A DNA stretch of 64,000 bases from Cavia porcellus (lineage: Eukaryota > Chordata > Mammalia > Rodentia > Caviidae), in contig NW_026947486.1 of the NCBI RefSeq assembly GCF_034190915.1, positions 103,025,123 to 103,089,122 on the forward strand, read 5' to 3'. Below are positions 1-8,950 of this stretch, one piece after another. Position 1 is the first letter of the stretch; every line of letters starts with the position of its first letter. Under the pieces are notes generated by a model. That model was given only the letters and a program-made list of their open reading frames with translations. It was not told the origin of the DNA and searched no databases. A program made the position numbers and the translations under genes.

Positions 1-182
1 AATGTATAGGTTGTGTATAATTTTAAATTTTATAAATTGTGGCCTAGTGAATAGACTTATATGGCACATCCTCAGAAGAGAGATTGCTGGGTCAAAGGGA
101 CACTATGTATTTTTAGTGGATACTGCTTGATTCACTTCCACAAGAGGTTGTATGATTTTTGTTTTGTTTTACAGCAGTGTCT
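1..182 (-). repeat. Old L1M-type LINE fragment, left half
   Basis: This resembles the antisense of the ORF2 end and 3' region of ancient mammalian L1, with a recognisable stretch around 81-100 (gattgctgggtcaaaggg). The same element seems to resume at 3623, so the intervening LINE inserted into it. The repeated word tgtatgattt at 149-158 and 3627-3636 may be part of a decayed target-site duplication. Confidence 0.6.
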
Positions 183-1020
183 TTTTAAAAAATTTTATTT
201 AAAGAAAGACTAAACAAAACAGAAAATGGGTAGAAATAATACATACTTTCAAAGAAAAAAAGAACAGTAAGAATCACTAATTGATAATTACATATTGTCC
301 TCTTACAAATAGTTATTCAAGATACTAAAGTGAAGCATATAAAGTGGGGATTCAAACAGTGAGATTGCAACCAGTTCTGTTCAACTATCCAACAAAAACT
401 TAGAAATATGGTTATTAATCCTATACACTTAAACATACATGCAGTTATCTATATCTTCAATTATGTTGAGATTGAACAAACCCAGGCAGACTAATATTAC
501 TCTGAACAAAGAATAATACTACTGCTGGGTTTCACATCATGACCTCCAGGATCAGCACTGGGTACTTTAGTGTCTCTTTTTCTTCAAAGATCTGTTCATT
601 TCATCATGTGTCATAAGATCAGTTCTCATAAACTGATCTTGTTTATAGATTCTAAACATGCATGAGTCTTAACATGTATTTCTATCCTTTCTATATTACA
701 AGGAGAAACAAAACAAAGCAAGATAAAACAAAACACATGAAACGAAAAAAAACATATAAGACCATTGTATAAAGAATTCCACCATGGTTCCTGTATTGTC
801 TCTTGTTATCTCCAATAGAATTGGCTATATCATCAGATATAGTATAATTGAATATATCAGTAAATAACAGTATTAATAAAAACACACCTTTGTATATAGC
901 ATAAAACTTCAAAAGCAGGCAGTTATCAAACCAGAATGTGTATCATAGAGTCTTGTCATCTTCAGTGTAGTTGCCTGTACTCTCAGACTTGATACTATCA
1001 ATCATATCAGTTTGAATAAA
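183..1020 (-). other. 3'UTR of ORF1-only LINE copy A
   Basis: This segment is A/T-rich and ends, on the minus strand, in a short tail after taaataaaattttttaaaaa. It closely matches 25618-26010, 26011-26850 and 23021-23330, and more distantly the plus-strand insertion at 39391-40256. It therefore defines a shared L1 3'UTR family in the window. It holds no coding sequence that I recognise. Confidence 0.65.
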
Positions 1021-1725
1021 ATCTGTTGATACCAAACAGCAATCAATCAAACCAGATTTAACTGAGATCAGTCGTGATAAAACAGTATAAGTCATACAAG
1101 GCTCCAGATTAAGTTAATAGGAAATTAAAGATGATTACTGTGCTATATCATGATGTTTTTGGGATACTGTCTGTGCCCTCAAATCTAATGCAAGTAGGCA
1201 AACTGGGACAGAATAAAATCTATCGAAAAAAGAATAAAATCTATCTAAGCAGAGTGGTGCGAGTAATGTTGGTTTTAAGTCCTTATACACTATTAACAAT
1301 ATCTTCTGCCATCTTTTTTAGACTCTCCCTGCCCTTTCACTTCCCCAGGGTACACTGTGCATTTTTGGGTCTGACCAAGACCCTTGGTTTTAAATTAGGG
1401 TGGGAGGGGCAACCTGTTATTTACCTAAGTGGTTCCATACCTTCTCTCTCCTGGACTTGATCTCTAATTGTATTCCTTTACCTATTAAAGCCTCTCTTTC
1501 TAACCTATCCACAAATACTGGTCTAGTTGCCCCTATTACTATCTGGTTCTCTGTCACTTTGAGCATTGTTTTCTCATATTTGATTTTCAGTCTGTGTACT
1601 CTTTTTCACGTTAATTATATTTCCTAAAAATAGCATCTTGGTGGACCCTACCTCCTGATCTACTCTACATGTGGTTCTTTTTTTAACTTAGTGTATCAAG
1701 GCCATCTGTGTTAGAGATTATAACC
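1021..1725 (-). other. Unassigned segment between ORF1 and 3'UTR of copy A
   Basis: About 700 bases separate the ORF1 end from the 3'UTR in copy A. Copy B lacks them: its 3'UTR motif ending near 26851 abuts the ORF1 tail directly. The segment shows no L1 ORF2 signature in any frame that I can see. Short open frames on the plus strand (1131-1460 and 1400-1627) look like chance frames. It could be an insertion in A, a deletion in B, or a normal part of the family's long 3'UTR. Confidence 0.45.
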
Positions 1726-2867
1726 AACCTTCTCTGCCTCATTTTTATTATGCTCTTTTTTGCCATCAGTTGTCTGCTTATCTTGTTCATTCTGTTTTCT
1801 GCTCCATTCATTGGGGCTCTCTGCCACTGTTCCTGGAATCCTAGTACTTTTCTCTCTCTCTCTAGAATGCCCTGCAGTATTCTCTGTAGAGTTGGATTGA
1901 TGGTTGCGAATTTCCCAAGTTCCTCTTTCTCTTGGAAGCATCTTGTTTCTCCATTAACTTCTGGAGACAGTTTAGCAGGGTATATCAATCTGGGATGGAG
2001 GTTAGTTTCTTTCAAGATTTGGAATATTTCACTCCAAGCTCTTCTTGACTTGATGATTTGTGTCAAGAAATCTGCCATGATTCTGATGGGCCTTCCCTTA
2101 TAGATGATCTGTTTCTTGTCTCTGACAGCTTTTAATATTCTGTTCTTATATTGGTCTTCTGGGATCTTAATTATTTTATGCCTGGGTGTAGCTCTGTTTT
2201 GGTTGTAGGTGGCTGGAGTTCTGTATGCCTCATACATCTGCATATCATTTCCTTTTCCCATGTTTGGGAAGTTTTCCTTAATTATTTCTGTGAATAGCCT
2301 TTGTAGTTCCTTTGTTTTATCCCTGCTTCTTCATTCACATCCTTTGTTCTCAAGTTATAGATTCTCTTGTCATCTTCTAGCCTTTGTATTACTGCTTGTT
2401 TTCTTGTTATTTTAAAAAAGTTTTTCCTTTCATAATTCTACATTGCAAACCTGTCTTCCAGTTTGGATAATCTATCCTTAGTTTCTCTCAAGCTGATTTG
2501 ATCTTTCCATAGAGTTTTTAATTTCCTGGTGATCTCTTTGAATCTGCTTCATGTATTCTATATTTTGTTTATATTCTTCATCAAATGGTTCTCTCCTTTG
2601 TTTGAGTTCCTCCCTTCTTCTGTCTGTGTCTTCTTGAGGGGTGCTTAGCATCTCTTTTATTAATCTTCTTATATCTTGCTTTACTTGGCTAAATATTTCC
2701 CTTTTGAACTTGTCTATGAGGTCCCAAAGATATCTCTCTATGTCCACTGGTGCCATATCTGATATTGCATGTTTGCTGTTCTCATTCTCCTTTGTATTTA
2801 CCTGTCCTGGGTCAATGTTCTCAGGGTTGGGACCTGGGGACGTTTTGTTGTTTCTTCCTCTCCCCAT
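1711..2867 (-). pseudogene. LINE ORF1 (nucleic-acid-binding protein), broken
   Basis: ORF1 protein forms trimers, binds element RNA and acts as a chaperone in the L1 ribonucleoprotein. The start is the ATG at 2867. The first 129 residues are charged and Lys/Glu/Gln-rich, as expected of the N-terminus and the beginning of the coiled coil. After a frame break between about 2262 and 2477, the frame 1683-2261 gives the RNA-recognition and C-terminal domains: YRTPATYNQNR, then KNRILKAVRDK, then the LIYPAKLS region and a basic tail. A further shift occurs near 1900, where the tail (ending EHNKNEAEKV) continues in another frame. Frame breaks make it non-functional. Confidence 0.8.
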
Positions 2868-3622
2868 CTTTTTTGTTTCTTCCAGGAGGCCCCAGTTTCT
2901 TTCTTTGTTGGATACAATTCTTCTGAAGCACGCTGGCTAGGTGACCCTCCCCACTGCCATGTGCTAGTGGATTGCAAACAGGGGCAGCATATGCTGACCC
3001 CTCCCCTCTGGGTCACTCAACCTGCTAAGGCCTTCACTGTGTTCATGTGTACTGCTGCCATAGGGAATTAATTTTGGATACCTTATTGGGTGTCAGCCAG
3101 GTCGCGTGATGCAGGCCAACCTCACTCCACTAAGCCCGTTTGGGAAGGGAACAACTGAGTGAAATCACTGTTGCCTCTTATTCCTGCCAGTCCTGCCCAG
3201 TCCCAGAATGTTGTCTGTTGGAGCCCCTTTCTCTGTGGAATGGTTTTATTCCCTTCACTCACCACAGGTCAATGCAGGTTCCCCGCTAGCTCAGCTCTCT
3301 GTTTGGCTTGCTGACCCCCAACCTCAGTGTGATGGCGTTTCCAGTGAGTTGAAGGGGTGGGATTTCTGACTGCTCGGTAAGTCGCCACTGCTTGGATTCA
3401 GGCTCTGCAACGGGAGCACTGAACCTTCAGCTGTTCCAATAGTAGCACCGGGACTGTATGTTTGGTTGGTTCTTCTCACCTTAGTTTCTTCTTGGGGTGA
3501 GAGAATTCATCTCCCTCTGTTCGGGGCTCTCCACACTGTATTATGTTGAATTCTAAGTTAACTATCTCAGGGAGCCTCTGTAGCTTGCTGTTAACTATGC
3601 GCCATCTTTGCTCCTCCCCACT
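2868..3622 (-). promoter_or_regulatory. 5'UTR / internal promoter of LINE copy A, with YY1-like site
   Basis: This GC-richer block lies upstream of ORF1 on the minus strand. Its outer end carries caaagatggc (3601-3610 in complement), the YY1-type motif found at the extreme 5' end of many L1 promoters. Copy B has the equivalent end near 28735-28755, with the core changed to aagatgac. Its presence shows copy A is not 5'-truncated. Activity today is unlikely and unproven. Confidence 0.6.
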
Positions 3623-3930
3623 CAGCTGTATGATTTCATTTCAACAAAATATGAGTGTGTTTATTTCTCTTCAGCCTTCCTCCAAAAAATGTGATGCCAG
3701 ATGTCTGCAATTTTTTGGTAAGTGTTATAGGTGAAAAATTGCATCTTGATACAGTGTTACTTATATTTTTCTTAATAAATGAAGTTGTTCATATTTTCAT
3801 ATGGCTAAGGGTAATACGTAGTTCGTTCTTCCATGAGTTCTCCATTTCCTTTGTCATTGTTTTGATCAAGTTTCTGGGAGCACAACACATACACAGGTTA
3901 AAGTCCATTTCCCAACCATTACCTGTCTTT
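3623..3930 (-). repeat. Old L1M-type LINE fragment, right half
   Basis: This continues the ancient antisense L1 of 1-182, with the order expected for the ORF2 end region (for example ataggtgaaaaattgcatct near 3730). The split is explained by insertion of LINE copy A. Confidence 0.5.
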
Positions 3931-4507
3931 CTGATGTCAAATCATTAGTGTGTCAAAGTTCATGGTAACGCATGGCACTAATGAGCTGGATTGAACAAGT
4001 TGGTGACTACAGGATCATCATTTTTAACTGTCATCATTTTTCTTGCCACTCCTATCTCATAAGTCTTCAGTTAACTCTTGATTTAATTGAAACTGTGTAG
4101 CCCAGCCTGCAAGAGGCTGTGACATGGGTGAATAATTAATGGGGTAAAATCACTGACAGCTATGTTGTCAACACACAAGTAGGATACAGAGACAACAATT
4201 GCTCACTTAGGGAGTGCTTCATTGCTGGACATGAGAGATTGGGGGCCAATGGTTTTACAGGACATGGAGTTGCAAGAAATTTAGTCTGGAATTCAAAGTT
4301 TGGAGAGTTATAGATAGTGTTGCAGAAGATGATGACATGACTGTATTAGAACAAATATACATTGTTGCACGTGAATAAATAAATAAATTTACATTGTTGC
4401 ATGTTAATAAATATAGATTACTGTACATGAAAAAGCAAGACATTCCATGCTTACAAGCCTTGCTATATCTTTTGGATCAAAAACTAATATGAGACCCTGT
4501 CTTATTT
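3931..4507. other. Mostly unique sequence with a short tandem duplication
   Basis: I see no gene or clear repeat here except an imperfect duplication: tacattgttgcacgtgaata near 4357 recurs as tacattgttgcatgttaata near 4389. The spacing is 32 bases. Confidence 0.4.
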
Positions 4508-4590
4508 TTGAGGATAAATGGTAGCTCAGTGCTAGACCTCTTGCTTAGAATATGTGAGGCCCTGGGTTCAATATTCTTGCCGATAGAAAA
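4508..4590 (+). mobile_element. tRNA-derived SINE (ID-like), old
   Basis: The A-box-like ggtagctcagtgctag (4520-4535) and B-box-like gggttcaatattc (4564-4576) sit at the spacing of a tRNA-derived RNA polymerase III promoter. The tail is lost and the copy is diverged. No clear TSD is visible. Confidence 0.65.
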
Positions 4591-5994
4591 TGTGAATTTC
4601 TGTATATAAATTTTACTTATGAAAATCATAAACAAATAAACAATGGATAGGATATACAGTAGGTGCCAGGGTTGATACATATTATGAATATTTGCAGGAC
4701 ACTGGGTATAGTAGAGGCTAGGGAAGCCCTTCTGTCAGAGCAGTAACTTGGCTTCCCTGGTTGCACCTGACTTCTGAGATCCCTTGTAAGAAACTGCAAC
4801 CATATAGGTGGTTTATCTCTGGCAAGAAAATCAACTTCACTGAGCAAACCAAAGACCTACCTAGTCTAGCTGATGGAGAGTTCAAGATTTTATAGGAACA
4901 TACAACAGCTGTTCTTGCTTTGCTCTTAATTTATGGGAAGAACCATTATGAAGTTGACTATAATTGTGATGATAGAAATTTCTCAAGTGAATCCGAGTCA
5001 CTCCAGTTCTACTTGGCTCTGCTTCTGTGCTCTCCTCTTCCCTGTTTACTGCTCTCTTCCACTTGCAACAAAGCAGTAGTTAGATTTCAAATTTGCCTAA
5101 GGACTCTTTATTATGATCAGTGAAAACACAAGGAATAAAGCTCTTACACTTGCATAATTATTTTGAGTAATTAGTAGGGCTGGAGTATATGAAAATCACT
5201 TGCAATGTGTGTGGCTTAATAGCATGACTGCTTTATCTTCAGTCCTTTCTAGTGCAAAAGTTCATAGTCCTTAAGGCATAATCACTATACAAAAATAATA
5301 AAAATAGCTTGCTGAAAAATATGTGGGTTCACAAGAGCTGCAGCCAAGGACAAAGTAGAGAAAATGCAATCTGTTTAAGTGCAGTCTTATTTATTTTAGG
5401 GATTTTTTTCCTTTGTTGTGGTTGTTTGCCATGACTGTTAGTGAATAAATGCTGGAAGATGTTCTTTTCGATCCTGCTTTTTCCTGCAGGGAAGCAAAAA
5501 AGCTGAGGACCTGGGTAATGTCACAGTAATGTTATAAGGGTAATGCAAAGTGAATTTCACACAAGAGACACCAGAAGCCAAGTGTCTGGGGAGAAGGAGG
5601 TAAAAGGTGAAGGCCAGTATTTTTTGATGAATGCAAAAGAACATGCCTATTAACATGGAGTGCTTCTCTTTCCCTGAAGCATGGAACAATCAGTGTTTGT
5701 ACTGAAAAGATCAAAGAACTTGCCTTGGAAGTGCTGCATGTTAATCAGCCAATGAAGATGGTGGTCCAGACATGGGCAACTTGATAGCTCCTTGGCTTCT
5801 CATCACCTAAATTGACAATTAGTCATTTTCTTCTTTAGCCATATCGATAACCGATGTTTATACATCAACATAACATGAGCACTGGAAGCCAGGAAACCCA
5901 TGTTTCAGGCTTATGGCACTGACTAAGCAGCTGTAATACTGAAACAGAGCAGCTCATAATGTCCTGCGTTACAGCTGTATCATTTAGAAAGTAC
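4591..5994. other. Unique sequence, no gene recognised
   Basis: The small open frames here show no recognisable domain, start context or splice pattern. I see no RNA gene or young repeat. Confidence 0.4.
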
Positions 5995-6002
5995 AGAGGA
6001 TA

Positions 6003-6819
6003 GAAGTGAAACCATGCTTTCTCATGAAGCAAGCTCTGCCATGCTGATTGGAAAGAGCTTCAGCCAGAAAAGAAACTACACCTTCCCATGAAGCAGGCTC
6101 CACCATTCTGATTAATAAGAGCCTCAACCAGAAGAGACCAAGCCTTTCAGTGAAGCAAGCTCTACCATGTGGGTTAGAAAGAGCCACAGCCAGAAGAGAA
6201 ACCATGCCTTCCTGTGAGCCAACTAGTGCATGAGCTGAAAAACCAGAAGAGCATTCCCTGCCCACCCACTCCCACCTCTCACTGATTTGGAGGACTCTGG
6301 GTGAATGATAGTAACTGAAGGGAAGGGAATAACTTGATGCTTGTATTGTTTAGTTGACTCTGCACGTCTAGGGCTGGTGGTCTATGCATTTATTTGGAGG
6401 ATGACTGTGCATTGTGTCAACTACAGGGAATATCTTCCTGTCTTGTTTTTCAAGTCCAATATTTTATTCTACTTTACTGTTTTGTTTTATTCCTGTGTCT
6501 GAACTTGAGCAACTATTTTGAAGATAACAATATGCAGTACTGTTCACACTATTTTGTTTTGTTCCAATGTATTGCTTTGTTTTATTCAATGTTATGTTTT
6601 GATTGGCTTTATTCTGTTTTGTTTTGTTTGATTTTTCTATGTCTGATGGTTATGGACAACTGTTGTGAAGATAGCAAGATATATTATGGTAGCCATTGTT
6701 AATTTCCTATTATTCTATTTGAGGAGAAAGTTGTGTATCGCTTTCATTGCTTTGTTTTGATTTGCTTTATTCTGTTTTGTTTTGTTGGGTTTTATTCTTT
6801 TTAAAATAAAAAAAATTAG
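6003..6819 (+). mobile_element. Short retroelement: tandem-repeat head fused to L1 3'UTR
   Basis: An 8-base direct repeat (agaggata) lies at 5995-6002 and 6820-6827. Between the copies are tandem units of about 63 bp (6008-6250), a short linker, and an L1-type 3'UTR (about 6330-6800) ending in an A-rich tail (ttaaaataaaaaaaatt). The 3'UTR matches 20666-21030, 39480-40250 and the 3' part of the full-length L1 at 61500-61840. No coding sequence is retained. The likely reading is a non-autonomous L1 derivative in which 5' repeat units are joined directly to the 3'UTR. The TSD is short, so the left boundary is only moderately secure. Confidence 0.6.
6008..6250 (+). repeat. Tandem repeat, ~63-bp unit, about 3.8 copies
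   Basis: Units start at 6008, 6072, 6136 and 6198, with lengths of 64, 64, 62 and about 53 bases. Each begins like gaaaccatg, passes through atgaagcaagctct, and ends in agccagaaga. The copies are diverged from one another by visible substitutions. The array may represent L1 5'UTR monomers, but that is inference. Confidence 0.8.
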
Positions 6820-6827
6820 AGAGGATA

Positions 6828-7599
6828 ACAGATATCTTACTTGCTTTCCTCACAGGGTTGCTGTGAAGAGAAACATAAAATAATATGTAGCAACATAATC
6901 ATGAGAATATAATACAAATACCACCCTCTGTGAAATGCTTGTCTCATCTACAGTATGCTCATGACTGACCAATGACAATGAATTGTTAGTTATTAATGCT
7001 GGAATTAGACATAAATTTTTTTGTAGAGAATAGCTGCAGTGAAATTGTTGACTCATGACTTGAGCAACTGCTATCCAGGATATTAGTGATTCCTTGGAAG
7101 AGTAAGTAGAATTCTGCTGTCAGATGGGCTCTATGATTTGAATGACCAACAGCCAAGTAGTTGCCTATCGGTTGTTTGCATGTAATAAAGGGATCACATC
7201 AATTGCATAGTCTACTCTATCACTGTTGTATATGCTGGTGCAAATGCAATTTCTTCCTAGGAAATACGAGCTATGTTCCAAAGCCTACATGTAGAACTAG
7301 AGGTGTATGATATCTGCAAGAGTAGGACAGGCACTGTGATGAGGGGGTGCACTCAGCTAGGTTTCAAAAGAGTTGGTTAACTATTTTTCCCAGCATGAAT
7401 GGAAGGAAATGAAGTTGCTATTTAATCAAATGTTTGTTAATAGGTATCAATCATGAATGATACATTTTTACAGGGATGAGTACACAGCTAGCCATATTTA
7501 CTGGTAAACAATACAACATATAATCAAATGCATCTCTGTAAATTCTGGCAGAACTTTGGAATCTTGCAGCTTTTCTTAGCAACGACATGAAGTGAAGTT
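6828..7599. other. Unique sequence, no gene recognised
   Basis: No convincing coding region, RNA gene or repeat was seen between the retroelement on the left and the MIR that starts near 7600. Confidence 0.4.
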
Positions 7600-8950
7600 A
7601 CCTCTACATTGTAGATGACACTGACTTACATTTACAAAATGCTTTTAGTCTGCATGCAGCATAGGGCACTTTGTAACGTTCCATCTTCTCATTTTTATTT
7701 TGAGTTTCACAATGGTAGTATGTAGCAGGTGCTGCAATTTTTGGTATTCCACAAACGGTAGACAGTTTATGCTCTTCATTGAAGGTTTCCCTCCTTTTGC
7801 TATGCTCCTCTATTCTTCCATCTGTGTATTCTTTAGAGATGCTTAGCATTTCTTTTATTTGTTTCTTTCTTTACTTGTAATTTCTGTTTTAAGTTTTTGC
7901 ATAGTTTCACAAAGCTGTTTCTTCATGTCAGATACTGCTGCTTCAGAAACTGTAGGTGTTCAACTTCTGATCTCTTCTGTGTTTACCTCTCCTGGACCAG
8001 TACTACTTGGGTTGGAGGCCGGAGACTACCTTTTGTTTCTTCCTCTTGTCCGGTTCTTGGTTTACTCCAGACAAGTGGGTAAGTGGGGTCCCCGGTACTT
8101 CTTGTATTGGTTATAATTGCTCTGAAGCAAGTTGGCTAGGGATTTCTGTTGTTTGCTGGTTTCCCCAATCTGCTGGTGACTACTGGAGTATAAGCAGGGG
8201 AGGGGCAGGCTGGCCTCTCCTTTCCAACTAGTTAACTAATAGGAGTCTTCACCACGTTACTGTGTGCTGCCGCAGGTGGGATTGGTTAGGGATAGCTTTA
8301 GGGAAACCTTGGTGGTGACTGCGCACAGGGGTGGGACTCAGTCCAAGCAATTTCCACCAGTCTGCTCTGAGCAAGGAGTGACTGAATGAAGCTGGCTGCA
8401 GTTCTGGTTCTGGGCTTATCCTGCCTGATTCTAAAATGGCACACGGCCAATTGCCCATTCCTGCGGGAGCACTGAGTCACCCACAGTCATTGCCAGCCAA
8501 TGAAGTTCTCTGGTCCACTGCTCCCCTCCACTACTGCACCTCCCCACTGAGGCCTTCAGGCTTGCCGGCCTCCCACTTCACTGTGGCTGTGTGTCTCTGG
8601 ATTCCAGTGATGCTTCTTGCACAGTCGGACCAGTTCCAGTGAAAGTGCCTCCGGCTACTGCCTTCTGTTTAAGTTTTTCTTTTCTTTTTTTATTCTCTCT
8701 GTGGACTTCAATTATCACTTTAGTTTCCTCCTGGGTTGAGGGGACCCATTTCTTTCCTTCTGATCTTCTCCAGAAGGCTGTATTCCAGCATCTGAGCTGT
8801 TTCTCTCAGAGAGGCTGTTTACTCTGCTGCTTACTGTTCTGCCATCTTCTCAGAGTCCTGTGGTAAACAGTTGAGAGACATACAGTGACCTGCTTCATGA
8901 TCATACAGCTAGAAAGGAGCAGAGCTAGAAATTGAATCCATAGTGACATG
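7600..8950 (+). repeat. MIR element interrupted by an L1 insertion
   Basis: The left part (7600-7767) follows the MIR core order, with a cactttgtaa-like stretch and later gtagtatgtagcaggtgctg. The right part (8862-8950) matches the MIR tail (gtgacctgcttc...cagctag...gcagagctag). The two halves are separated by a 1.1-kb antisense L1 piece, so the MIR is the older element. Confidence 0.55.
7768..8861 (-). mobile_element. 3'-truncated L1-type insertion (5'UTR plus start of ORF1)
   Basis: On the minus strand the piece starts near 8861, carries agaagatggc (complement of 8841-8850, YY1-like), a 5'UTR, and the N-terminal ORF1 region equivalent to 2478-2867 of copy A but more diverged. It stops within ORF1 with no 3'UTR and no A tail. 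Imperfect direct repeats ggtagacagtt (7757-7767) and ggtaaacagtt (8862-8872) flank it. Ordinary L1 insertions lose the 5' end; this one lost the 3' end. Confidence 0.6.

Larger units (their letters stand above)
183..3622 (-). mobile_element. ORF1-only LINE (HAL1-like), copy A
   Basis: Read on the minus strand, this element starts at about 3622 with an L1-style 5' end (gaggagcaaagatggc), runs through a 5'UTR and an ORF1 (start at 2867), then an unassigned segment, and ends in an L1-type 3'UTR at 183-1020. I see no endonuclease or reverse transcriptase sequence between ORF1 and the 3'UTR. Copy B at 26011-28757 has the same order, so this is not one random deletion. The half-L1 (HAL1) families of mammals have this architecture; whether this is HAL1 proper or a separate rodent derivative needs alignment. 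The ends are approximate because the flanking duplication is degraded. Confidence 0.7.

Noticed and set aside
1131..1460. 109-codon plus-strand open frame
   Set aside because: It lies antisense within the LINE copy A segment, has no recognisable domain and no splice context; chance frame.
5984..6265. 93-codon minus-strand frame with internal repeats
   Set aside because: The peptide repeats simply mirror the 63-bp tandem DNA units; there is no promoter or start context supporting a gene.
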